Source: Clostridium sp. (GTDB taxonomy: Bacteria; Bacillota_A; Clostridia; Lachnospirales; Lachnospiraceae). Taken from it: a stretch of 20,817 bases of DNA. A model generated the notes under the pieces. The model did not search any database, had not been told where the DNA came from, and saw only the letters and a list, made by a program, of their open reading frames with translations. Of this stretch, positions 8,795 to 15,732 are shown in pieces. The position numbers and the translations under genes were made by a program. Position 1 is the stretch's first letter. Each line of letters begins with the position of its first letter. Location of the stretch: positions 7,713-28,529 of the forward strand of contig JAMPAW010000025.1 of NCBI GenBank assembly GCA_023666975.1, written 5' to 3'.

Positions 8795-10217
8795 ATATGG
8801 GATATTAAAAGGGAAAAGAGCGGCCATATTGAATCTTGGCTGCAAAGTAAATAAATACGAGGCGGATGCGATGGCGGATAAACTGAAATCTGCGGGAATG
8901 CAAATGGTGGAACCGGAGGAGACGGCAGATGTATATATTGTCAACACATGCTCCGTGACCAATATGGCACAGAAGAAATCCAGACAGATGTTAAGACGCG
9001 TAAGAAAGAAAAATCCGTCTGCGGTCATTGTTGCGACCGGATGTTACGTGAATGCAGAACATGAAGAACTGTTAAAAGAAGATTTCCTTGATGTGTTAGT
9101 GGGAAATAATCGCAAAAAGGATATTGCCGGGGTGATTACGCAGTATTTGGAGCGGAAACAGCAGGAAAGCGGAGAGCTGTCCGGCGGCAGCAGCCGGCTG
9201 GGGAAGGCCGATTCCTATGTGGATATCAACGGTGTCAGGGAGTATGAGGAAATGGGAAGCATTTCCGCCTCTGCCATGGACCATCGGCGGGCATATATCA
9301 AGATTCAGGATGGCTGTAATCAGTTTTGTGCCTATTGTATTATTCCGTACACGAGAGGACGGGTTCGCAGCAGGGATAAAGACAGCATTCTTTCGGAAAT
9401 CCGGCAGCTGGCCGGGGAAGGGGTGAAAGAGTTTGTCTTGACCGGTATCCATATCTCCTCTTACGGAACAGACCTTTTAGAAGGTGATTTGGGTGATTTG
9501 ATTTGGGCAGTGGAGCAGATTCCGGCAGTAAGACGGATTCGTTTAGGCTCTCTGGAACCGAGAATTGTTATACCTGAATTTCTTGCAAAAATAGGTGGGA
9601 GCAATAAATTATGTCCGCATTTTCATCTGTCGTTACAAAGCGGATGTAACGACACGTTAAAAAGAATGAACCGCAGGTATACGATTGAAGAATTTGCCGA
9701 AAAATGCAGGCTGCTTAGGGAATACTTTGATCGGCCGGCAATTACGACGGATGTCATTGTGGGCTTTCCGGGAGAGAGTGAGGAGGAGTTTGCCGCTACG
9801 CTTGGCCATTTGGAAAAGCTGAATTTGTATGAGATACATGTCTTTAAATATTCTGTCCGTTCGGGTACGGCGGCGGAAAAATTTCCGGACCAGATACCGG
9901 AAACGGTAAAGGCAAAGCGCAGTGAAACGCTTTTGCAGCTTACGGCAAGACAGAAAAAGGAATATGAGGACTCACTGAATGATATCACCGATGAAGTATT
10001 GATTGAGAGAAGACTTGATCCGGATTCAGAAACTGTTCAACCGATAAACGCAGCTGTAGTAGGTGCGGCAGGACAGACGGGAGCGCATATCGACAGGAGG
10101 AATTACTATACCGGACATACGAAAAGATATGTGGAGGTCTGTATTGCTTCGCCGGAGAACCTCGTCAACGAAATTGTCGAGGTCAGGATAGTGCCGGGGG
10201 AAAATACTGCGGAATAG
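8784..10217 (+). CDS. mtaB: tRNA t6A37 methylthiotransferase MtaB
   Basis: MtaB is a radical-SAM enzyme with two 4Fe-4S clusters. It adds a methylthio group to t6A37 in tRNAs reading ANN codons. The 477-residue protein has the N-terminal cluster cysteines C20 (LGCKVNKYE), C56 (NTCSVTN) and C87 (TGCYV), the radical-SAM CxxxCxxC at C178, C182 and C185 (DGCNQFCAYCIIPYTRGR), and a C-terminal TRAM-like region. LGCKVN rather than GCQMN separates MtaB from MiaB, and the CIIPYTRG context argues against RimO. I chose the ATG at 8784, which gives the normal family start and follows GAGGTGG. A frame open from 8733 would lie deeper inside thiI and adds unrelated sequence. It is the last gene of the run, and 133 bases follow before ireB. 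Confidence 0.95.
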   Translation: MSSEYGILKGKRAAILNLGCKVNKYEADAMADKLKSAGMQMVEPEETADVYIVNTCSVTNMAQKKSRQMLRRVRKKNPSAVIVATGCYVNAEHEELLKEDFLDVLVGNNRKKDIAGVITQYLERKQQESGELSGGSSRLGKADSYVDINGVREYEEMGSISASAMDHRRAYIKIQDGCNQFCAYCIIPYTRGRVRSRDKDSILSEIRQLAGEGVKEFVLTGIHISSYGTDLLEGDLGDLIWAVEQIPAVRRIRLGSLEPRIVIPEFLAKIGGSNKLCPHFHLSLQSGCNDTLKRMNRRYTIEEFAEKCRLLREYFDRPAITTDVIVGFPGESEEEFAATLGHLEKLNLYEIHVFKYSVRSGTAAEKFPDQIPETVKAKRSETLLQLTARQKKEYEDSLNDITDEVLIERRLDPDSETVQPINAAVVGAAGQTGAHIDRRNYYTGHTKRYVEVCIASPENLVNEIVEVRIVPGENTAE

Positions 10218-10279
10218 ACTGTGGTATGGATTATTTTGTCGGATTTTTATGAAACTTCTGACGGATTTATCGCATGAGC

Positions 10280-10297
10280 TGCAAGATACGACTTGCA
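10280..10297. promoter_or_regulatory. 6-bp inverted repeat overlapping the ireB -35 box
   Basis: TGCAAG (10280-10285) and CTTGCA (10292-10297) are perfect inverted arms around six bases. The right arm covers most of the proposed -35 box (10293-10298). It could be a small operator, or a weak hairpin ending mtaB transcripts, since ACTTTT follows. The sequence alone does not decide. Confidence 0.3.
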
Positions 10298-10321
10298 ACT
10301 TTTGGAAAAGTATATTATCAT
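10293..10321 (+). promoter_or_regulatory. Probable sigma-A promoter for the ireB-ruvX operon
   Basis: TTGCAA (10293-10298), a 17-base spacer and TATCAT (10316-10321) fit a housekeeping promoter (4/6 and 5/6 matches). Transcription would begin near 10328, giving a leader of about 23 bases before ireB. It lies in one of the few real gaps in this strand run (10218-10350). The rest of that gap holds only a weak stem (GTCGGA 10238-10243 with TCTGAC 10257-10262). Confidence 0.55.
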
Positions 10322-10350
10322 AGAGGTATCGAAATAAGGACGTGATGAAG

Positions 10351-10617
10351 ATGAATAACCAGAATACATTTAATACACAATTTGTAGAAGTTGTTAAGGA
10401 CAATAATCTGCCGGTGACCGATATACTTGCAGATGTATATATTGCATTGTCAGAAAAAGGCTATAATCCGGTAAATCAGATAGTGGGATATATCATGAGT
10501 GGGGATCCAACTTATATCACCAGTTATAAGAATGCCAGAAGCCTGATTATGAAAGCAGAGCGTGATGAAATAATCGAGGTTTTACTGGAGAACTATATTG
10601 AGACAAAGCTGAAGTAG
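10351..10617 (+). CDS. ireB: IreB/ReoM family regulatory phosphoprotein (UPF0297, YrzL)
   Basis: A small cytoplasmic protein of 88 residues. The signature [19 protein letters not shown], then YITSYKNAR and [13 protein letters not shown], matches the UPF0297 family (YrzL, IreB, ReoM). In Enterococcus and Listeria these proteins are substrates of the PASTA-domain Ser/Thr kinase. ReoM, depending on phosphorylation, controls ClpCP-dependent turnover of MurA and so peptidoglycan synthesis. The N-terminus [11 protein letters not shown] has threonines at 6 and 9 that align with the phosphorylated region. Possible starts are GTG 10342, ATG 10345 and ATG 10351. AAGGA at 10336-10340 is best spaced for 10351, which also gives the usual family length. 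ruvX follows after 13 bases, as in most Firmicutes. Confidence 0.92.
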   Translation: MNNQNTFNTQFVEVVKDNNLPVTDILADVYIALSEKGYNPVNQIVGYIMSGDPTYITSYKNARSLIMKAERDEIIEVLLENYIETKLK

Positions 10618-10630
10618 CAGGAGACGTATG

Positions 10631-11074
10631 ATGCGGATTATGGGGCTGGATTATGGAACTAAGACTGTGGGGGTGGCCATTAGTGATGAATTGGGAATTA
10701 CCGCACAGCCGGTGACGACGATAGAGAGAAAGTCAGAGAACAAATTACGGAAAACCTTAGCAAGGATTGAGGAACTCATCGATGAGTATGGGGTTTCTTT
10801 TGTTGTGCTCGGATATCCCAAAAACATGAATAATACAATCGGTCCCCGTGCCGCAGCGACGGAAGAGTTTAAAGAGCACATCGAGAGAAGAACCGGATTA
10901 GAGGTTGTTTTGCAGGATGAACGCCTGTCGACAGTGGAGTCGGAGCGAATTTTGATGGAAGCCGGTGTCCGCCGGGAAAACCGCAAGGAGTTTGTGGACA
11001 AGATGGCAGCGGCAGTGATTTTGCAAAGTTATCTGGATGCAAATCATAGGACAGACAGCAGAAAGGAAGAATGA
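10631..11074 (+). CDS. ruvX: Holliday junction resolvase-like RuvX (YqgF)
   Basis: An RNase H-fold nuclease of the YqgF family, linked to Holliday junction resolution and, in E. coli, to 16S rRNA 5' maturation. With the start at 10631 it is 147 residues. Catalytic acidic residues are in place: D7 in [14 protein letters not shown], the D96-E97 pair in LQDERLST, and D123 in [10 protein letters not shown]. The central [14 protein letters not shown] motif is typical. ATG codons at 10628 and 10631 are both possible. The second gives the family start MRIMGLD and better spacing from AGGAGA at 10619-10624. Its stop overlaps the start of the next gene as ATGA. The ireB-ruvX-DUF1292 trio is conserved in Firmicutes. 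Which activity matters here cannot be told from sequence. Confidence 0.94.
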   Translation: MRIMGLDYGTKTVGVAISDELGITAQPVTTIERKSENKLRKTLARIEELIDEYGVSFVVLGYPKNMNNTIGPRAAATEEFKEHIERRTGLEVVLQDERLSTVESERILMEAGVRRENRKEFVDKMAAAVILQSYLDANHRTDSRKEE

Positions 11075-11358
11075 TGAGAGAATTCGATATGGACGAATTG
11101 GAAACGATTGTCATCACGTTTGATGACGGTGAGGAAGGAGAGTTTTATGTGCTGGAGCAGGCACGTATCATGGAGATTAATTACTATCTTGTCGCTCCTG
11201 CAGACGAGGAGGACATGGACAGTGATGAACTGGAATGTAATATTTTGAAGGAGAATACAGACGAAAAAGATTCCGAATATGGGATGTATGAATTTGTGGA
11301 GGATGAGAAAGAATTAGCAGCGCTCTCAGTTATCTTTGATGAGCTGCTGGAAGATTAA
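11071..11358 (+). CDS. DUF1292 family acidic protein (YrzB-like)
   Basis: A small, strongly acidic protein of 95 residues, rich in Asp and Glu throughout, with no membrane segment or signal peptide. The core [18 protein letters not shown], then [12 protein letters not shown] and [23 protein letters not shown], matches the DUF1292/YrzB pattern (target F..DG.E...VL and ...Y..L.P), which almost always follows ruvX. No biochemical role is established to my knowledge. The ATG at 11071 overlaps the ruvX stop as ATGA, implying translational coupling. A second ATG at 11074 has slightly better spacing from AAAGGA (11062-11067), so the true start may be one codon later. The gene ends 14 bases before RNase J. 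Confidence 0.88.
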   Translation: MMREFDMDELETIVITFDDGEEGEFYVLEQARIMEINYYLVAPADEEDMDSDELECNILKENTDEKDSEYGMYEFVEDEKELAALSVIFDELLED

Positions 11359-11372
11359 ATGGAGGTAGAAAA

Positions 11373-13076
11373 TTGAAAATGAATATGAGAAAGGGTGAAT
11401 CTTCTAAGAAAGGCAAGGAGAAGAAGGTTCCCGGCGTGAAGATTATTCCTCTGGGAGGACTTGAGCAAATCGGCATGAATATTACAGCCATCGAGTATGA
11501 GGATACCATTGTTGTAATTGACTGCGGTTTGGCATTTCCGGAAGAGGATATGTTAGGAATTGATTTGGTTATCCCGGACGTGACCTATTTAAAAGAGAAT
11601 ATCGATAAGGTAAAAGGACTTGTTGTCACCCATGGGCATGAGGACCATATCGGTGCAATTCCTTATATTGAAAAAGAACTGAATATGCCGATTTATGCAA
11701 CTAAGCTGACAATGGGTCTAATTGACAATAAACTGACAGAGCATAATATCATCAGCAAGGTGAAGCGGAAAGTGGTCAAGCACGGACAGACGATTAATCT
11801 CGGCTGCTTTAGAATTGAATTTATCCGTTCCAACCATTCCATTGCGGATTCTTCAGGACTGGCGATTTACACACCGGCAGGAATTTTGGTGCATACCGGT
11901 GATTTCAAGGTGGACTTTACACCGGTTTTTGGAGAGACAATCGACTTGCAGCGCTATGCGGAACTGGGGAAAAAGGGTGTTCTCGCACTGATGGCGGATT
12001 CCACGAATGTGGAACGTCCCGGCTTTACGCCTAGTGAGAAGAAAGTCGGAGGAACGTTTGATATCCTGTTTGCAGAAAACCGGGATCACCGACTGATTAT
12101 CGCTACCTTTGCGTCTAATGTGGACAGAGTGCAGCAGATTATCAACAGTGCGGATAAGTATGGGCGCAAGGTGGTTATCGAGGGAAGAAGCATGGTCAAT
12201 GTCATTAATACGGCATCGGAGCTTGGCTTTATCAAGATTCCCGACAATACGCTGATTGGCATTGAACAGCTCAAAGACTACCCGGACGAGAAGGTTGTAC
12301 TGATTACGACGGGCAGTCAGGGAGAGAATATGGCGGCATTAAGCCGTATCGCTGCCAACATCCATAACCGCATCAGCATTAAACCGGGGGATACAGTCAT
12401 TTTGAGTTCCAGTCCGATTCCCGGCAATGAAAAGGCAATCAACAAGATTATCAACGAGCTGGAGATGAAAGGGGCAAAGGTTATCTTTCAGGATACCCAT
12501 GTATCCGGACATGCCTGCCAGGAGGAGCTCAAGCTGATCTATGCACTGACAAAACCGCAGTATGCCATTCCTGTTCACGGGGAATACCGCCATCTGAAAC
12601 GCCATGCAGAGCTGGCAGTGGAGATGGGCGTAGAGAAGGACCACGTGCATATTCTCAGCAACGGCATGGTTTTAGAGGTGACGGACCAGTCAGCCAAAAT
12701 AACGGGGCATGTGACCTCGCAGGGTATTTTAGTGGACGGCTTAGGCGTCGGGGATGTCGGGAATATTGTACTTCGTGACCGCCAGCATTTGTCGCAGAAC
12801 GGATTGATTATTGTGGTGGTCACTCTGGAGAAAAATGGTAATTTGCTGGTGGCAGGGCCGGATATCGTATCCCGCGGATTTGTATATGTCAGGGAGTCCG
12901 AAAATCTCATGGAGGAGTGCCATGATGTGGTGATGGACGCACTGGATCATTGTCTTGACCGCAAGGTTACGGACTGGGGAAAGATTAAGACGGCCATCAA
13001 GGATGATCTGGGTGAATTTTTGTGGAAACGCACTAAGCGTAATCCGATGATTTTGCCGATTATTACAGAGGTGTAA
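11373..13076 (+). CDS. rnj: Ribonuclease J (metallo-beta-lactamase/beta-CASP exo- and endonuclease)
   Basis: RNase J is a 5'-3' exonuclease and endonuclease central to mRNA decay and RNA processing in Firmicutes. The 567-residue product has the metallo-beta-lactamase motif HGHEDH with H87, H89, D91 and H92, further ligands H155 (SNHSIADSSG), D177 (HTGDFKVD) and H402 (VHGEYRHL), the beta-CASP insert (ATFASNVDRVQQI), and a C-terminal domain. The start is an unusual TTG at 11373, 7 bases after GGAGG (11361-11365). ATG codons at 11379 and 11385 are too far from that site. The basic N-terminal extension MKMNMRKGESSKKGKEKK precedes the conserved VKIIPLGGLEQIGMN. J1 or J2 subtype cannot be fixed here. 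One copy is visible. The YlbF-family gene 21 bases downstream may relate to the same RNA decay process. Confidence 0.95.
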   Translation: MKMNMRKGESSKKGKEKKVPGVKIIPLGGLEQIGMNITAIEYEDTIVVIDCGLAFPEEDMLGIDLVIPDVTYLKENIDKVKGLVVTHGHEDHIGAIPYIEKELNMPIYATKLTMGLIDNKLTEHNIISKVKRKVVKHGQTINLGCFRIEFIRSNHSIADSSGLAIYTPAGILVHTGDFKVDFTPVFGETIDLQRYAELGKKGVLALMADSTNVERPGFTPSEKKVGGTFDILFAENRDHRLIIATFASNVDRVQQIINSADKYGRKVVIEGRSMVNVINTASELGFIKIPDNTLIGIEQLKDYPDEKVVLITTGSQGENMAALSRIAANIHNRISIKPGDTVILSSSPIPGNEKAINKIINELEMKGAKVIFQDTHVSGHACQEELKLIYALTKPQYAIPVHGEYRHLKRHAELAVEMGVEKDHVHILSNGMVLEVTDQSAKITGHVTSQGILVDGLGVGDVGNIVLRDRQHLSQNGLIIVVVTLEKNGNLLVAGPDIVSRGFVYVRESENLMEECHDVVMDALDHCLDRKVTDWGKIKTAIKDDLGEFLWKRTKRNPMILPIITEV

Positions 13077-13097
13077 AAGAGTAGGAGGAATGCTGCC

Positions 13098-13433
13098 ATG
13101 ATGATAGAGGAAGCAAAACGGCTTAACCGGATTATCAGGGAAAGTGAAGAATACGGAAACTATATTCGTACATTGGAGAGAGTCAAAGAGGAGGAAGAAC
13201 TCTATCAGGCGATGAATTCCTTCCGCAGACGCAATTATGAACTGCAAAGCTATGAGGACGGCATTAATCGTTATCAGGAAATCTGCAATCTTGCGCAGGA
13301 GTATGAGAGGGTATTGCGCACCCCCGTGGTAAATGATTTTTTGGTGGCAGAACAGATATTTTCACGAAAGCTGGCAGGCGTATATGAAGTAATAGCAGAA
13401 GGAATGGAACTGGATTACGATTATATGGAGTAG
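13098..13433 (+). CDS. YlbF/YmcA (DUF964) family protein
   Basis: A 111-residue, mostly helical, soluble protein. The pattern of a repeated heptad-rich N-terminal half (IRESEEYGNYIRTLERVKEE) followed by YERVLRTPVVNDFLVAEQ and a final helix matches the YlbF/YmcA/YheA family. In Bacillus, YlbF and YmcA form a complex with YaaT that directs RNase Y maturation of transcripts and affects sporulation, competence and biofilm. I infer a related RNA-processing role from the family and the RNase J neighbour, but which subgroup it belongs to is open. The ATG at 13098 is 9 bases after AGGAGG (13083-13088), and a second ATG follows at 13101. It sits 8 bases before the MltG-like gene. Confidence 0.85.
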   Translation: MMIEEAKRLNRIIRESEEYGNYIRTLERVKEEEELYQAMNSFRRRNYELQSYEDGINRYQEICNLAQEYERVLRTPVVNDFLVAEQIFSRKLAGVYEVIAEGMELDYDYME

Positions 13434-13441
13434 GTGTTGAA

Positions 13442-13828
13442 ATGACAAGAGATAACGACAGTATGACAAGTAAAATTCTATGGTTCAGCCTGCGGACAAT
13501 GATAAACATGGCCCTTTTGTTTATTCTGGTGGAAGGCTTTACGATGGCATATCACTTTTCTTATAAGGTGTTTGCTGATTTTCCGTATGTATCGACTTCA
13601 GACACTGTGATGAATATTGAAATCCCTGAGGGAGATACGCCTGTGCAGGTAGCTGTTTTGCTTGAACAGACCGGAGTGGTGGAGAGTAAATATATATTTC
13701 TGGCAAGGGTATATCTGGGCAGGTATGGTGACAGGATTCGAGCCGGAAATTATCAATTGGGACCGGGAATGACCCCGGATGAAATCTGCAGGAAGCTGTG
13801 CGGAATAGGAAGCGGGGATGAGAAATGA
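13442..13828 (+). CDS. MltG-like membrane protein lacking the catalytic domain (YceG N-terminal domain only)
   Basis: A 128-residue protein with a short polar N-terminus, one membrane segment at about residues 12-36, and an extracytoplasmic domain. The domain resembles the LysM-like N-terminal part of the endolytic transglycosylase MltG/YceG (NIEIPEGDTPVQVAVLLEQ, IRAGNYQLGPGMTPDEICRKL). Full MltG is about 340-380 residues and carries a catalytic glutamate in a following domain, which is absent here. The frame stops cleanly with TGA, and the ATG of the next gene overlaps it as ATGA, so truncation by sequencing error looks unlikely. The position before the O-methyltransferase matches yrrL (mltG) of Bacillus. 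I infer a scaffold or regulator of peptidoglycan synthesis rather than an active enzyme. Confidence 0.75.
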   Translation: MTRDNDSMTSKILWFSLRTMINMALLFILVEGFTMAYHFSYKVFADFPYVSTSDTVMNIEIPEGDTPVQVAVLLEQTGVVESKYIFLARVYLGRYGDRIRAGNYQLGPGMTPDEICRKLCGIGSGDEK

Positions 13829-14466
13829 TTACGGACGAACGGATAGAGTCGTTTATTCATTCCCTGTTAAGGGACGAGGAAGGGGTTATCGGACAGATAG
13901 AGCGGGAGGCGATCGCCGATGAAGTTCCGATTATCCGCAAAGTGACCAGAGAGTGGATGAAAACCATGCTGTTGATTCACAAACCGGCGAGAGTGCTGGA
14001 AGTGGGGACGGCAGTGGGATTTTCTGCCATTTATATGAGTCAGTATCTGCCTCCGGACGGACATATAACGACGATTGAAAAGTGGCCTCCGCGTATCGAG
14101 CAGGCGAAACAGAATTTTGCAAGAGCCTGTGTGACGGACCGGATTACGCTGCTGGAGGGAGATGCGGCAGACATATTGCGCAACTTAAGCGGAACATACG
14201 ATTTTATCTTTATGGATGCCGCCAAAGGCCAGTATATTCACTATCTGCCAGATGTGGTCCGGCTGCTTGCAACAGGCGGCGTGCTCGTATCGGACAATGT
14301 ACTGCAGGACGGAGAAGTGCTGGACTCGAAATACATAGTGGAACGGAGAAAACGGACAATCCATATGCGTATGCGCGAATACCTGTATGCACTTATGAAT
14401 CATGAATTGCTGGATACGGCTATACTGCCGATAGGAGACGGCGTTGCTTTGTCTGTGAAAAAATAA
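13825..14466 (+). CDS. trmR: tRNA 5-hydroxyuridine methyltransferase TrmR (class I O-methyltransferase)
   Basis: A 213-residue SAM-dependent O-methyltransferase of the caffeoyl-CoA/catechol family. The cofactor loop is E59-VGTAVGFSA. The metal-binding residues of this family are visible as D131 (FMDAAKGQY) and D157-N158 (VSDNVLQDG). Generic relatives act on catechols. The neighbours decide the call: it lies between an MltG-like gene and a U32 protein, like Bacillus yrrM, whose product methylates 5-hydroxyuridine at tRNA position 34 to 5-methoxyuridine. The ATG at 13825 overlaps the previous stop by four bases. The U32 gene starts 42 bases later and would make the hydroxyuridine substrate. Function is therefore supported by family and synteny, not by residues unique to TrmR. 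Confidence 0.85.
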   Translation: MITDERIESFIHSLLRDEEGVIGQIEREAIADEVPIIRKVTREWMKTMLLIHKPARVLEVGTAVGFSAIYMSQYLPPDGHITTIEKWPPRIEQAKQNFARACVTDRITLLEGDAADILRNLSGTYDFIFMDAAKGQYIHYLPDVVRLLATGGVLVSDNVLQDGEVLDSKYIVERRKRTIHMRMREYLYALMNHELLDTAILPIGDGVALSVKK

Positions 14467-14507
14467 GGCGGGCAGAGGATAAACCGTGCTGAGTCAGGAG
14501 AGACAAA

Positions 14508-15731
14508 ATGAGAAATGTAGAATTGCTGATTCCGGCAGGAAGTCCGGAAGTGTTAAGGGTTGCCGTAGATTACGGCGCCGATGCGGTATATATCGGCGGG
14601 GAATCCTATGGTCTGCGTGCCAAGGCGCATAATTTTACGATTGAAGAGATGAAAGAGGCGGTCCGCTATTGCCACGAGCGCAGCGTAAAACTCTATGTGA
14701 CGGTGAATATATTTGCCCATAATGCCGATTTGGCGGGGATAGAGGATTATTTTGAACGCCTGAAGACGGTGGGGATCGACGCATTGATTATCTCAGACCC
14801 GGCCGTGTTTATGCTTGCAAGAAAACTGCTGCCTGCGGTGGATATCCATATCAGCACACAGGCCAATAACACCAATTACGGAATATATCAGTTCTGGCAT
14901 GATCTGGGAGCGGTCAGAGTCGTGTCGGCGAGGGAGCTTTCCCTTGCGGAGATAAAGGAAATACGTGACCGGATTCCGGCGGATATGGAGATTGAAAGTT
15001 TCATCCATGGCGCAATGTGCATATCCTATTCCGGCAGATGCCTGCTCAGCCATTTTCTCACGGGGCGGGATGCCAATCAGGGAGAGTGTACGCATCCGTG
15101 CCGCTGGAAATATAGCGTAGTAGAGGAAAAACGTCCGGGAGAATATTTTCCTGTGGAGGAGGATGACCGGGGGACATATATTTTTAACTCCAAAGACCTG
15201 TGTATGGTGGAATATATCAAGGAGCTTTTTGAGGCGGGCATCGACAGCTTTAAAGTTGAGGGCAGGATGAAGACCGCACTCTACACGGCGACGGTGACAA
15301 GAACGTACCGGAGAGCCATTGACGATTACAGGGAAGACCCGGAAATCTACCGAAAAAATATTGCCTGGTACAGGGAGGAAATTGGTAAGTGCACTTACCG
15401 GCAGTTCACTACCGGTTTTTATTTTGGCAAGACGAATCAGGATTCCCAGGTCTATGATCATAACGAATATGTGAAGGATTATATTTATATTGGCAGAGTT
15501 GAATACACGGACGAAGATGGAGGCGTGCATTTTATCCAGCGGAATAAATTCCTTGTCGGGGATGAGGTTGAGGCGATGATGTTTGACGGAAGCAGCCGTC
15601 TGCTCACCGTCCGCTCAATCCGCAATGAAAACGGGGAACAGATGGAGAGTGCACCGCACCCCAAGGAACCGCTTTGCGTGGATTTCGGAGAGGCGATTGA
15701 ACCCGGTATCATTCTTCGCCGGCGCGGCTAA
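14508..15731 (+). CDS. trhP: U32 family protein, probable tRNA U34 hydroxylase TrhP
   Basis: A 407-residue protein named peptidase U32 by homology. The E. coli and Bacillus members next to trmR (TrhP, YrrN/YrrO) hydroxylate U34 of tRNA, with prephenate required. Seen here are the N-terminal PAGSPEVLRVAVDYGADAVY block, the U32 signature around FIHGAMCISYSGRCLLSH, and EGRMKTALYTATVTRTYR. Four cysteines at C171, C178, C194 and C198 have a spacing like that of Fe-S-binding U32 relatives such as UbiU/UbiV. The C-terminal beta-barrel region runs to the end. The ATG at 14508 follows CAGGAGA. Bacillus has two such genes, but only this longer, YrrO-like one is visible here. It is the last gene of the operon and ends one base before the convergent sigK stop. 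Confidence 0.88.
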   Translation: MRNVELLIPAGSPEVLRVAVDYGADAVYIGGESYGLRAKAHNFTIEEMKEAVRYCHERSVKLYVTVNIFAHNADLAGIEDYFERLKTVGIDALIISDPAVFMLARKLLPAVDIHISTQANNTNYGIYQFWHDLGAVRVVSARELSLAEIKEIRDRIPADMEIESFIHGAMCISYSGRCLLSHFLTGRDANQGECTHPCRWKYSVVEEKRPGEYFPVEEDDRGTYIFNSKDLCMVEYIKELFEAGIDSFKVEGRMKTALYTATVTRTYRRAIDDYREDPEIYRKNIAWYREEIGKCTYRQFTTGFYFGKTNQDSQVYDHNEYVKDYIYIGRVEYTDEDGGVHFIQRNKFLVGDEVEAMMFDGSSRLLTVRSIRNENGEQMESAPHPKEPLCVDFGEAIEPGIILRRRG

Positions 15732-15732
15732 T

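Noticed and set aside
12741..13247. 168-codon minus-strand frame across the end of RNase J and the YlbF-family gene
   Set aside because: Overlaps two well-supported genes and encodes nothing recognisable.
14793..15530. 245-codon open frame on the minus strand
   Set aside because: It lies wholly antisense to the conserved U32 coding sequence and its product shows no recognisable domain. It is a shadow frame.
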